This document shows positions 1-11,700 of a DNA stretch of 64,000 nucleotides, one piece after another. Numbering within the stretch: position 1 is the stretch's first letter; every line of letters begins with the position of its first letter. Made by a program: the position numbers and the translations under genes. Under the pieces are notes generated by a model. The model was not told the DNA's origin. It saw only the letters and a list, made by a program, of their open reading frames with translations, and made no database searches. Source of the DNA: Branchiostoma lanceolatum (Eukaryota; Chordata; Leptocardii; Amphioxiformes; Branchiostomatidae); NCBI RefSeq assembly GCF_035083965.1, contig NC_089726.1:11785501-11849500 (forward strand), written 5' to 3'.

Positions 1-874
1 CCAGTACGATTTCCGCACCAATATTGGGTGTGGTGGACTAGGGAATGTCCAATGGTGACTAGAGTTGTTGATCTCGTATCGTACAGTGGTGTATTCAACT
101 GGACCATGACTTACAGAAATGACTCGGATGTTTTATCTAGATGTACTGGCGGCTCTACTAGTCGCGTCTACAAGAAGTTGAAAGAAACGAACATTTCTCC
201 CGACAAGGACTATACCGTGGGAAAGAAATATTTAGCGGTGTGGTTCGTGAGCAATTGTTACAAATATCTCCCTCGTTTTGCGTACGGGATGGAACTAATG
301 AAACACATAAGTGTGGATGTGTTCGGCAAATGTGGGAGGGCTGTGTGTGCAAAAAAAGATTTCGATTGCTCGAACGGCATCATTAAACAATACAAGTTCT
401 ACTTGTCCTTCGAAAGCTACAAATGTAAGGAGTACATTTAATACAGAGAAATTTTGGAGGAACGCCATTGGGAATGACGTTGTGCCAGTAGTACTTGGAG
501 CGGTGAAGACTGAATATGAGAGATTCGTTCCTCCTGGTTCTTTTATTCATGTAAATGACTTCGAGACGCCCAAGGCCTTAGCAGATTACTTAAAGATCCT
601 TGATAAAGATAAAGAGATGTACCATCAGTACTTCAGATGGAGGACCCAACCTCCAAAGAGTGCATTTCCCGAGGATTACGACGGGATGTGCAATTTATGT
701 CGGAAGCTTCAGCAGGTGGGCCCAACAGAGAGGAAAGTGTACACCGACCTGGATAGATGGTGGAGAGGGGAGGACTATGAGTTCTGTGAACCTATTGTGC
801 TCGTGGAGAATGCATATGGAGACCCCAGGAATCTAGTTCGTTTACACAAGGAGGTTATAACCTCCTTGGTTTAA
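1..874 (+). pseudogene. alpha-1,3-fucosyltransferase (GT10), 3' part, frame-broken
   Basis: Golgi type II enzymes of glycosyltransferase family 10 move fucose from GDP-fucose to N-acetylglucosamine in glycans. The window opens inside the coding sequence. Frame 1 carries the family signature FNWTMTYRNDSDV (nt 94-132), then the GDP-fucose-binding region ending YKFYLSFES..CKEYI. The conserved continuation TEKFWRNA lies in the next frame (from nt 443), so the reading frame shifts at about nt 439-442, where four extra bases create a stop. The second frame runs to the stop at 872-874 with a normal C-terminal region (DLDRWW). No intron is visible, as is common for this family. The last codons lie in a 22-bp palindrome of a dispersed repeat. 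It may be a young pseudogene or a sequencing error in a live gene; the rest of the frame is well preserved, so I cannot decide. Family assignment is firm; linkage type (1,3 or 1,4) is not. Confidence 0.85.
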
Positions 875-936
875 ACAAGTAGCGTTTCTTTTATCCTGAT
901 AAACCAAGGAGGCTATATAACCTCCTTGGATAAACC
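847..936. repeat. paired CCAAGGAGGTTAT palindromes
   Basis: A perfect 22-bp palindrome (CAAGGAGG-TTATAA-CCTCCTTG) at 847-868 is followed 35 bp later by an imperfect one (904-929) with the same CCAAGGAGG/CCTCCTTGG arms. A third hairpin with the same GAGGTTAT core is at 40556-40584, and a half copy sits near 20030. This looks like a short dispersed hairpin element. The first copy supplies the last codons of the fucosyltransferase reading frame. Confidence 0.7.
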
Positions 937-1154
937 AATAGCATCCTAATTTTGATCCTTTGGGTGTTCTCTAGTAGATGTGTAGCACAAATACATGTAC
1001 ATGTAGGTAAAGATTGACTTCATTATGAGGGTCTGTCATACAAGACCGGTGTTGTAAAATATCGTCCGGCAGTCAGAAAATGTTACGACCTTTCACCCTA
1101 ATATCTGCTTGGAGATTAAGTAAAACCATATCATTTTTGAATGGGCATAGTAAC

Positions 1155-1265
1155 TACTCCCCAAGCAGAGTTTCGGCTCAGGATTGGATTTGACGTCATT
1201 TTTTTGGGCCAAACGCCTAAAAAGACATCAAAAAAAGCCGGAGCCGGACCTCTGCTTGGAGAGTA
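1155..1265. mobile_element. short MITE with CCAAGCAGAG ends
   Basis: Inverted termini TACTCCCCAAGCAGAG (1155-1170) and CTCTGCTTGGAGAGTA (1250-1265) enclose about 80 bp. A further right-end-like copy (TCTGCTTGGAGA) lies at 1104-1115, suggesting a second, broken copy beside it. The termini resemble those of the foldback element at 17667-17853. There is no coding capacity. Confidence 0.6.
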
Positions 1266-1568
1266 AGTAAAACATGATCTTTAATGTGTTGCTTTGTATA
1301 TGGGTGATACAAAATGTTCTGATTGTACGCTTATTCTCATCGGGCAGATCGCACGTTAATATCTGTCATAACATTGTAAGTTTGTTCTTGATTTTATCAG
1401 TGATAAATATCATCTCATAATAAGCTTCAATTTAATCTCAGTTTTTAAATTTCTCTTTTATGACAATCTCTAACATAATCTTAAAGTGCCTAGTAAATAA
1501 ACATTGAAATGCATAATTTTGTCGGCAAATCTTTAGTAGGGACTTATCAACCTATGATTAATTAATGG

Positions 1569-1620
1569 ACTGAAGGCACAGACTTAGGGTTGTTCAGGGT
1601 AAGTCTGTGCTTTCAGTTCT
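1569..1620. repeat. hairpin with 18-bp arms
   Basis: ACTGAAGGCACAGACTTA and its near-exact reverse complement TAAGTCTGTGCTTTCAGT flank a short loop. One mismatch is seen in 18 pairs. No gene is attached; it is probably a transposon end or a decayed foldback element. Confidence 0.5.
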
Positions 1621-1812
1621 TACAACCAATGTCAACGCTCAAAACAAATGATGAATAAACATTAAAGTGGTGCCACAGCGTAATGATTCCACTTTATTTA
1701 GGCTTCACAAGCCACATGGCAGAGCCGGTTCAAGTTGAATCTATGTATAAATGTTACTGCTGATATGAACCATTCCAGGCCTATAACAAACGAGTGTTGT
1801 CATTGGTTGTAA
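1619..1812. mobile_element. putative MITE, CTTACAACCAATG termini
   Basis: CTTACAACCAATGTCAAC at 1619-1636 has its reverse complement (17 of 18) at 1795-1812. The 158 bp between hold no reading frame. The size and termini suggest a non-autonomous DNA transposon, but no clear target duplication was found. Confidence 0.4.
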
Positions 1813-2512
1813 GTAACGCACATGGTTGCAATGTTAACACGATAACCAAACTTCGCAGGCCAAATGGCCTTGTGTACCCCCCCCCCCCCCTACTTTGCCC
1901 CTGACGGGGTTATTCGGTGGTATTAAAGGGCAAGTTGAAGTTGAAGTGATCGTGAAGAAGTTTTCCTTTTCCATCTATTGTATAATAGATATGACGCATT
2001 TGCACATGAATAATGTCTAAACAGCTGAAGCAAAACTCTTCTCCCTTCTAACCCGCATCAAAATCATGAAAAATCCATTCATAAGTTATACTCCTGCAAA
2101 GTTCCCAACAAAAACACCCCTGAAGTTTAAGAACAAGCTGCTAGGGGGCCTAAACCTATACCAATTTTTCAACGCCATTAGGTATCTGCCAATGAAAGAT
2201 CAAGACCAAAGCATGTCTAGAGCAAAGGATACAGAAACAGGATTTTACGTTGCAAGGAAAGCTGCCGGAAAGCCCCAAATTTACCTACATACCAAATATC
2301 ATCACAATTCATAGCTTCTTAACTTATGCGGAAACATATCAGACACACACACCGTCACACAACATCAAGATTTTGTTGATTCTAAAGGCTATAGCATTCA
2401 TGAACTTTTTTTTAAATATGATATAAAGTAGGGCTTTCAAGACTATCTTGTAAGTAATGCACCCCTGCTGCGGAGATGGCCTCTTCCACGTACCCGAAAT
2501 CGAGGCTCTTCT

Positions 2513-2523
2513 TGCGCATGCGT
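2513..2523. promoter_or_regulatory. NRF-1-type site upstream of ATP5F1C
   Basis: TGCGCATGCGT lies about 40 bp before the ATG of ATP5F1C. It fits the palindromic NRF-1 core (YGCGCAYGCGCR) except for the last base. NRF-1 is a known activator of nuclear genes for oxidative phosphorylation, so the position makes sense. Binding is inferred. Confidence 0.5.
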
Positions 2524-2555
2524 CGTGGGTGAGGGACGAACACCGGTCGGCAGCC

Positions 2556-5500
2556 ATGTTGTCCCGTACAGCGCTTTTCGTGCCAACATGGTAAGAAAAT
2601 TGCAATATTTAGACAGAAAATGATTTTCTAAGTAGCTGAGTAAGGAGCTAATGTCGCTTTAGAGATAACTGAAGAAAGTATTAGCCGCGACATGTCGCAA
2701 ATAATCGCCCTTATCCATGGTCATTCCGGGGAGGGCAGACCAACATGGCGCCGTTTCTTTAGAGGTCACATGCAAGGAAAGAAAACTATACGCTTCAGTA
2801 CAGACATAACTCCCTATTAAAAGGGAAATAGCCTTTTTACGATTTCTCAAGTCAAGGGATAGATTTCCCTGTGGTCCTGAAAACCGTTTCTGGTGGGGAC
2901 ATGAAGAAAATATCCACGTTTAACCCCGAAAGCTGACCGACTTTATACCTTGGCCTCGATTAGTCGATATATATATTTTATGACATTTGGGAGAGGCAAA
3001 AAAAAATCTGTTTTATTGAAATGTTGGAGCTGCACTTCGTCCATTCATCACCAGGGTCATGCTGGGCATCTTTTTCGTCAGCAAATGATTTACAGTTATG
3101 GAATTGAAATATGTTTTGACTTTCCATATCAAACAAATTATGTATCACTATCAGTGCAGATTGTGGAAATGGCAAAAAATACCTGTCCACAGGAAGAGCA
3201 GTGTGTATTGCCAGCTTTAGTGTTTTTTGTAGCATAAAGTTAACTATAATGTTATTTTTTGCCATAAGTCCTTACCATCTTGTTCTTTTTTTTTCTTGCA
3301 GCACGCAAGTGCGTGGTATGGCAACACTGAAAGAAAGTAAGTTTTCATCATCTTTCTGCCGAACGGCAGACATTAAAACATTTTGATGATAAAGGAATTT
3401 TTGATTTCACTAGATCAATTTGTATGATATCACTAGCTGTTAGTTATACATGTATTTGAATTCAATGGTCATAACGTGTAACTGTTACTCTGTCATGTTC
3501 TTCAGTTTCACACTGTTAGGGTTACAACTACCAGTCTAATTGCAATTTGTCAGCCTTTTTCACAGCTACTTAATTATATGTTTATTGGTGTATTGATGTA
3601 GATATTTTTTTCTTAATCAGTTCGGAACAGACTAAAGTCTGTGAAGAATGTACAAAAGATCACCCAGTCCATGAAGATGGTGTCAGCAGCCAAGTATGCC
3701 AGGGCGGAGAGAGAACTCAAGCCTTCTCGGCCATACGGAACCGGTGCTGCCGGTTCGTTAGAACATTACTCTTCCCAGCATGCTTGACATATAACATTTT
3801 AAGAATTTTAGATATACGTGTACAAGTTTTAGAGACAAATACATGTAGGTATAGCCTGTTGACTCTGACAACAAATATTGTATAATTTGTTTGTAAGATT
3901 TGTAGATTCAACCTTATACCTAATTGTCAAGTCAAATTTTAAAAGCTTGACCTTATTTAAAGCAGTGTTTTAGTAAGAATTTTAGATATACGTGTACAAG
4001 TTTTAGAGACAAATACATGTAGGTATAGCCTGTTGACTCTGACAACAAATATTGTATAATTTGTTTGTAAGATTTGTAGATTCAACCTTATACCTAATTG
4101 TCAAGTCAAATTTTAAAAGCTTGACCTTATTTAAAGCAGTGTTTAAGTATTTCACTGTTTTGTTGTTGTTTTACTAATAGATAAGTAAATGTGGACACAA
4201 TTGTAGATTACTGCGATTCTATGATCTAATGATCGCACATTTTCCCAGCTTTCTATGATAAGGTGGATATAGAACAGGACAGAGAGAAGCCCAGGCACCT
4301 GCTGGTGACAATTGGCAGCGACCGTGGTCTGTGTGGGGCCATGAACTCCAACATCAACAAGCTGCTGAAGAACTATGTCAAGGACAACGCTGACAAGGAG
4401 ATCAAGTTTGTTACACTGGGAGACAAGGCCAGGCAAGCCCTGTACAAGTAAGTGTTATCATTACTTATTTGGTTTCAACTATATGTTTAACAGTCTGAGT
4501 GACTCTGAGAGTGCATACACATTGTAAGGTTGCATTGTATCGAATGGTATTAATACACAAAGTTGTTAGGGCCTGGAGGCCTATTTGAACTTCTCATGAG
4601 CTTCTCATGAATAAAGGTTCACACAAACAAAGTGTGCCTAAGATTACATTCTTCTCTATATGTCAGTCTGCAACATAAATGATGTTAAGTACACAAGACA
4701 TTTTCTTCAGGTGGTTGCCCTGTTATGTTTGTAGTAACATTGGTCATATTGTTTGTTGTGGTAAGTAATAACTTTGTCTTTTTTTCTTCTGAATGCTGGA
4801 TAAAATAAAGTCATTCATTATTTACCTTGTTGCCAAATTTCTGCGCCCTTTTCCTGCAGGACGCACTCAGAGTATTTCATGATGACCTATAGTAACTTCG
4901 GACGGCAGCCTGCCACCTTTTCTGATGCTGCGGAGGTAGCAGAGGCCGTCATCAACAGTGGCTACGAGTTTGATGTAGGAGAGATCTACTTCAACGAGTT
5001 CAAGTAAGAAGAAACGCCTGTAAAGCAGCTGCCGAATTTAGTGTGTTGTCCACACTCATTAATCACACTTCTCACCACTGTGACATAGATGTGATATATA
5101 CCACATACAGAAGAAGCTTTATATTAGCTATACATTAGCTATAGATTCATCTGTAGATTCCAGCGGAATAAGATGACCCAAAGAACAGGTCTAGTTTACC
5201 ATGAGACAAGATACTGTGCAGTATTAAATCTCATGATTGATTCCTTGTGTTTTTGCATAAGTTTTGTTAGTAAGACATTCAAAACAAAATGTAGAATATT
5301 TTTGTTTCCATTGCAGGTCTGTTGTGTCGTATAACTTGCGTCCCTTGCCACTGCACTCCCTAGAAAGTGTGTCAGAAGCAGGTAAGAGTCCGTCAGACCA
5401 ACCTTCTTTGGTCTATACTAGTGCTGAAGTGTTATTTGAATAGCACAGATGCTAATCCCAGTATACTAAGATTATTAAGAAAGAATGAAAAGAAAATCTT

Positions 5501-7015
5501 GCACAAAGTAAGATCCTATGCTGTCCATGACTATGACATTAGGTATGATATCCTGATAAAAACACCAATTTTCCTTACTACTGTGTAACTAACTCTTACA
5601 GTGTACCTTACTTGACGTAAATTTGCATCTATTGAAAGGTTGTTGATTCAAAAATCGATTGGGGATAGAAGTCAGAGATATACGGAATGTTTGTTTTGTG
5701 TTTCAGACTCCCTGGCTGTGTACGACAGCTTGGATGCGGAAGTGATCCGCAGCTACCAGGAGTACCAGCTGGCCAGCGTGCTGTACGCCTGCATGAAGGA
5801 GACCAACTGCAGCGAGCACAGCGCCAGAATGACTGCCATGGACAGTGCAACAAAGAACGCAGGTATGATACCAGGAGTAAATGCTATCAAAAGTCTACAA
5901 AGTGTACAAGTCATGGAGAACCAGTCAACTAGAAATCACTGTTCGATAGTGCTGTATTTCTCTGTGATCATTCAATTAAACAATGCATTTGAATTATGAA
6001 CTGCATCTTCAGATGTTATCACAGCTTGTCAAGATCTACTTGGTAATTTTGACATATACAAGGGTACATCTTGGTTGCAGGTCATGGGTTATGATAATGG
6101 TTTTGTTTATCTGTTAAGAATGGTATAGTTATGAAGTCTATTGAAAGCTCTGACTATTACCAGGGGAAATGATTGACACACTGACAATGCAGTTCAACCG
6201 TAAACGTCAGGCGGAGATCACCAAAGAGCTGATAGATATTGTTGTTGGAGCCCAGGCTCAGGACGAGTGAGTACGAGTAGACTGTCAACAGTGAACGCTG
6301 GGTACAATCCTTGACATTTCAATGCATCTCAACCACTGGTTGAAGGCTTAAACCAGTCCTGATTGGGAAAGTTTTTGGAAACAGATTGCAGTTGTTGTTT
6401 TTTCCTTGAAAACCACTGAGATCAAGTAACATTTATGTGGTCTTGTGGGTGATTTCCTATACTTATTGCAACAAAAATATATTGGTCCAAACATCCACCA
6501 GAAGGCAAATCTACCAAGCAAGGATTTAACCCTTGTAGCTCTATGGCAGTCTACTAATATGTACACATTCAGCTTGGTCCAATGCTGAGGTGGCAGCCAG
6601 TTGCTTTTAGGTGGCAAAGCACTACTGACCTGTAGAGAAACACAATGCTACTGCTTGTAGCAGGATCAGCTGTAAGGTACACAGGTATATCAAGTCTGGT
6701 AGGTGGACATGGGTTCTATTACCAAGGGTAAACGCTAGTTGCCGTGCTAGGAAGGTTGAATAAAGATCAACAATCAATCTTTAGCTTTAGGAAACATGGG
6801 CTGATATGAGCATATGTGCAGTCACCTATTTCAAACTTTGGTGGGCTTGTTGTAGGCTCCAGCTTTGCAAGTTTAGATGCCTGTTTTCACTGACAAACTT
6901 TTTTTGTGTTTCAGGGGAAATGATTGACAAGCTGACACTGACCTTCAACCGCACCCGCCAGGCCGTCATCACCAGAGAGTTGATTGAGATCATTTCTGGT
7001 GCTGCTGCTCTGTAG
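2556..7015 (+). CDS. ATP5F1C: ATP synthase subunit gamma, mitochondrial
   Basis: This is the central rotor shaft of F1-ATPase in the mitochondrial matrix, which turns inside the alpha3beta3 head to drive ATP synthesis. Exons: 2556-2590, 3302-3336, 3621-3752, 4249-4447, 4860-5003, 5317-5381, 5707-5862, then either 6164-6270 or 6915-7015. All have GT-AG borders and matching phases. The protein is 288 aa with the distal last exon, the usual family length. It starts with a short targeting peptide ([11 protein letters not shown]), then [37 protein letters not shown] and [12 protein letters not shown], and ends in [18 protein letters not shown], all hallmarks of mitochondrial gamma. The ATG was chosen because it opens the targeting peptide and sits just after an NRF-1-like site. 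Intron 3 carries a 174-bp tandem duplication. The duplicated terminal exon is the notable feature (separate entries). Confidence 0.96.
3801..4148 (+). repeat. 174-bp tandem duplication in ATP5F1C intron 3
   Basis: The sequence starting AAGAATTTTAGATATACG at 3801 repeats at 3975 and is almost base-perfect to the end of both copies. Such identity means a very recent duplication or an assembly artefact. It changes no exon. Confidence 0.9.
6164..6270 (+). CDS. ATP5F1C: ATP5F1C alternative last exon, proximal copy
   Basis: Preceded by an AG with a weak pyrimidine tract and in the same phase as the distal exon, this exon encodes [20 protein letters not shown], then [15 protein letters not shown] and a TGA stop. 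It aligns end to end with the canonical last exon but differs at about a third of residues, ends in an acidic tail, and changes NRTRQAV to NRKRQAE. An intact frame, intact acceptor and conserved core argue against a decayed duplicate. Its use would give a 290-aa gamma with a different rotor tip. The stop overlaps a perfect GTGAGT donor (6266-6271); splicing from it into the distal exon would add only three residues (GND) before a stop. An AATAAA lies at 6759-6764. Confidence 0.8.
6759..6764 (+). terminator. poly(A) signal between the two ATP5F1C last exons
   Basis: AATAAA lies about 490 bp after the proximal stop and before the distal acceptor. It would allow transcripts ending in the proximal exon to be cleaved before the distal one. 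It sits in sequence that could be the tail of a dispersed repeat, so its use is unproven. Confidence 0.45.
6915..7015 (+). CDS. ATP5F1C: ATP5F1C canonical last exon, distal copy
   Basis: It has a strong pyrimidine tract and acceptor (TTTTTTTGTGTTTCAG). It encodes [20 protein letters not shown], then [13 protein letters not shown] and a stop, nearly identical to vertebrate gamma. It is presumably the constitutive form. ATTAAA at 7082-7087 and AATAAA at 7434-7439 follow. Confidence 0.95.
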
Positions 7016-8716
7016 AAAACGTGTGTGTGTCCTCTCTGCTTTCCCTGGAGGTTCCCCCCTCTTTCTTCTTAGATTTCCACTATTAAAGTCCCCTTCTCCA
7101 TTATAGTCATGCTACAGAAGATATTACTGTTGCAGAAACTAAGTCTTGTATACCACCTTAATGCATCAAATCAAAACTATGGTCATCTGGAGTTGACATG
7201 AGGTTTCATTATCATGTATTCCTAGATAGCATTATAACATGCACATTGTTGCAAAGATATGACATAGATGTCCAGTAGTATCAGAGGGGGATGAATCTTG
7301 TGATGGGAGGCAGGGATTAAGTATTTTGTCAGTTTGCCAGTTCAACCTGGAAGATTTTGAATAGTAAAACTTTGAAAGACATAACTGATGTTTGCCTGGT
7401 ATGTGGGTTCCACATCTGGCTGGCCATACATTCAATAAACTGTTCTGTGTGGGATTATTTGAGTCAGAGGCTTTCTTCATTAGTAATGTATCCTACTTTT
7501 AAGTCACTTAAGAATGTGTGTATCTTTGGGTGTTTTATAAAGAAAGACACAAATTAAAAAGTTTTTAAATGACCAAGTTGCCGAACTCTGCAGAGATGAC
7601 ACATTTTTCAAATGAATAACATAACACAGTCTTTAAACAATGACAGAGGTTTAATTCCGTTTGAAAATTTAGACAGGAATATTATCTAGGCACAAATTGT
7701 AAGGTGTTTTTGAGCTGATTTCTTGTAATCTGATTTATAACAATATACTTGGTGCACTTGACACCTCACATCTAAATTGACAAACCAGATCTGATTGGTT
7801 TAGAGACAGCCAACGTCTCAAGATGTATTTCTGGGAATTTACTTTTTTCTTGACTTTCTAACTGCATTAACCTCTCTGCTGCCTAATCCCATAACCAATA
7901 CAACTTTGGTGCCAAATGGCTTGTATCCATCCCTTGGAGCAAACAAGCTAAACTGGATTAGGCAACAATAGGGTAGCTTCATAACCAAGAATATTTGCAC
8001 ACTGCTTGTTACTTGAAATATATGGTTGAATGCTACTTTTACTGATTATCCAAATCAGAACATACATAATTTTTATATGACAAAAAACATTGTAAACTTC
8101 TTCCTTACCATACAAAGCTTGTCCTAGGCTGACCTGTGTAAAATCTTGGTCCATTTTGATCATATTATCCTTTTACAAAAATTACATTCTTAGTACATGA
8201 AATAGATTCAAAATTACTTACTAATAGGCATCAGATTATAAAAACTGTTGTGTAAAAATGAGAAAAATGGTGAATCATCATCAGGAAATGACACTTGTCT
8301 GGGTAACATACATATGTATGAACATAGCTGGTTGATTCGAGAAAATTTGAAATTTCGTCACCTCAACATTTTGAATATATCGGTTGACAGTATATAGCAG
8401 TTGTAAGATAGCAACTGTAAATTTTTCTTAGCAGGGGGGTCACTTCTAGACTACCCAAATTGGCACTTTCTTTTCAGTGTAAAACCTCGCCTCCACAGCT
8501 TGTTGTATGGCTGTTGTTTTTGCTGTTTTCTAACAGCAAGAAATCGGAAAAGGATTAAAAAGCCAGTGTACCAGCCACAGAGTTTGCTTTGGAGGCTCAT
8601 AAGAGTTAAGATTTACAATCCCTTACACAGAAACGTTCCTATCTTTTCTACATATCCGACAGGATGGTAAGTTGTGCTGTCAAGGCAATGCTGAAGAAAT
8701 GCCTGGACTGTGGCAT
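7016..8716. other. 3' flanks between two converging genes
   Basis: This holds the ATP5F1C 3' UTR and the downstream flank of SSUH2, which converge. No coding sequence, tRNA or clear transposon was seen. I found no canonical AATAAA on the minus strand for SSUH2 here, so its 3' end is undefined. Confidence 0.5.
7434..7439 (+). terminator. poly(A) signal for ATP5F1C
   Basis: AATAAA lies about 420 bp after the distal stop and is followed by a GT-rich stretch. An earlier ATTAAA at 7082-7087 is a weaker alternative. Confidence 0.55.
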
Positions 8717-11700
8717 CTACAGAATGTTGCAGCCCCAGCAACACTTCTGTGGGTAGTCAGGGGCGTGGACCTTGTGTTCAAACCCGTACACAAAGAAGTT
8801 GTAGGGCTGTTCCTTCCAGTTGTAGGTCGCCTCGGCTACAGGGATGATCCTCACCTGGTGACGCTGTAAGAACATGTCATATTACAGAAGTCAGTATTCG
8901 TATGATAATAAGAAAAAGACAAAACTGTAATATTGTTAGCTTGATTTTGGTCCTACTTTATCCATAGTCAAAGACAAACATAAGTTGAACAGGGGGTTAG
9001 AGTTGCCCATGTTATATCAATTACACATACAGAAGAATGTCTTCTCTATCATTAAGTAACTTTGTCCTACCTGCAGGATCAAGCGTTCGGTTGGGAAGGC
9101 AGTGCTGTGCCTCTGCACCAGGTTCTGAGAGGCGTTGTTGATTTCTGCCTCGGGGAAGTGGTTTATGGGCCATACCTGGGAGGAAACAATGGTGAAGTTG
9201 ACTGCACTGTGTTATGTAGTTGAGAATAGTTGTAGATACAGAGGGGCATCTGTTGTCATATGTCAAGTCAAAGGCTTGTAGGTCTTTGGATACTAGTTGT
9301 GCTACCCATCTTAGTTTTCACCAATAACGTCTATCAAGCTTTCAATAGACTTAGTAAAGACTATTTAGAGGAGCTTGGAATATATTTACCCTTGGATATT
9401 CCTCCTTGAATGCCACCTGCCCACTCACTCCCCTGATGAGCTCATCAGGCAAAGCTGTCCGCTCAACTATGTGGTCTTCCACGTGGTTGGTCCTACATTT
9501 TGACATGTGTTGGAGTCGGACTTTTAAAACTAAAACAACAAACTACTGTGCCAAAAAAAAGGGATATCAAACAGATGTAAAAGACCTTGTTGCAACTTTT
9601 AAAAGTACTATCTGATATCATATGTACCAAATGTATATTACCATTTGATGGTGAGTTTGATGTAGCACTTGAGTTGGCCCTGGGCACCACACGTGGGGCA
9701 GGGGATCTGACCCAGCCCATGGCACTGGTGGCACCTGAAACAGGAGGGTGAGGAGACCTCAGTAACTAATGCCAAGGACATTGGTAATGCTTATTTGTAA
9801 TAGCACATTACAGGGTTTTCTTATTTGTAATAGCACATTACAGGGTTTTCTATCTGTCCTTAAGGATGTACATTGTACTTGTACTGTAAACTTCCATACC
9901 CAAAAGTATAACTTGGAACCTTTTATTGATTTATCCTAGAAATTCAATTTTAGAGCAGTGCTAATCACCCATGTGAAATTAGGCCTTGGTTCCTGTTTAA
10001 TGGGTAACATCATACACCTGCCACAGTGAGATTTGTTTACTGGTTTTAGGAAAGAGGAGCTCTCCATTGGTCTTATTGTGCTATATTGTAACAAAATATA
10101 CAAAACCGTCTACTTCTAAATGGTTGTTCATATTCTCTCGTCATTTTTCAGTTGTTATTCATCTTGGAAGGGTAATGCAATTAAGTTCAATAATTGATTG
10201 GGCATCAGAAGGAACAATTAAGTTAAATATCTAGAGTTGTAAGTGGGTGACTTACTGCCTCCTGCCTGACCCGTGGCACCAGGTGCAGGACCTGTGGTGA
10301 TGGTGGCCGTCCTCGTACACCGTGGTGCGGCCGCTGCCGTGGCAGTGGTGACAGTGGCTCTGGTACGTACAGCAAACAATGTGTGAGTCAGGAATTATCA
10401 CAACTTACTGCCTTCTTCCTCAGTTGTTACAACAGGTGCAGCACTCAAAAGCTTGTTGGTAAATGCTTCACATTGTTGTGTACAGAAGTAGAATATAGAA
10501 TCTTTATAAAGTGCAGCAATCCTGTGTGTTGAATCCGTCTCATAAAATATTGTTTGACTGCAACAATTGTACAATGATGATTGTAGACATAAGCTATTGA
10601 TGCCAGAATCATGCAATGTGATTAGTTCATTCACACATCCTAATACATGTATGTCTTAGATTAACTTTAAGCCCCATATGATATACATTTAAGGTTGACA
10701 TCTGGAAAGACCAAGGCACTTACAGTTCCAGTTGCATGGCAGTGGTGGCAAGGCTTCCTCCCCAGTCCAAGACAGGTGTGACATGGCTGGGAAACATAAA
10801 ATGTAACACCTTAACCAAGGAAATCATGCCCACCAAATAATTCAAATTGAATGTTAAAATGAGACCAGAATGGTTGTATCTGCAGCAGATGCCAGCTCAC
10901 CTTGACAGAGGCTGTATGTGGCACCTCCACCTCTTGTGTGAAGTTCTGGAACATGGCGGGAGCCTGCGCCTGGATGTCCCACGCTCCCGGGGCGGGGCCG
11001 TTCATGGGTCCATCGATGGGCTGGCCTGGAAAACAAGTCATACCAAACCTGATGTAAATCTATGAATCACAAAAACAACTTCAGTAACTTTTAATAAGGC
11101 AGATTTCACAAGTTGCCTAAAACAAAAGTGCAGTGCTTACCGGTGAAAGGTTCATAAGCCCAGGCAGTTGACCTGCCCTCAGAAAAAGTTTCCAATGTGT
11201 ACTGAAAAGATAGATGGAGATTTCATCAGCACGAATTGATCATTGAACATTCAACATCACATGATGAAATTACAGTTCATCACAACATCACCACAACTTA
11301 CCACAAAGCCAGCTCAAAAATGGAAAATAAAACCTCCTTTTTTTGAGGGTCAAATCACAAATCACTTTTGTTGATTGTGGTTGCTAAAAGGGAATTCATG
11401 TACCTTGAAAATATCACAACATTTTCAAATCTTACATGGAATGCACTTGAAGGTACAATGTCTGTGAACTTGAGTTCTTGAGCAGGTGTCTTCCCATAGC
11501 AGCACTGTTCTGCTACGTACTGCCCCAGGGCCTCGCGGGCATCCTCCTCTGTGATACCTGGCAGTCTGAACATTATCACAAAATAGACAAACACACGATC
11601 ACAAATGACAGTAAAAAAAGGGTTGTAAATACGATTTCACCGAGGTATGGTTGAAAGAATGCATAACTTCAAAGTACTGCCTATAAACCCTCTATTTGCA

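Larger units (their letters stand above)
875..2555. other. intergenic, with small inverted-repeat elements
   Basis: No coding sequence is supported between the fucosyltransferase and ATP5F1C. The stretch holds the palindromes near 850-930, a MITE at 1155-1265, a hairpin at 1569-1620, an inverted-repeat pair at 1619-1812, a 14-C run near 1877-1890 and, at the far end, the ATP5F1C promoter. Confidence 0.6.

Noticed and set aside
6164-6270. Proximal gamma exon as a decayed pseudo-exon
   Set aside because: Frame, phase, acceptor and core residues are all intact; decay would be expected to break at least one. Expression still needs proof.
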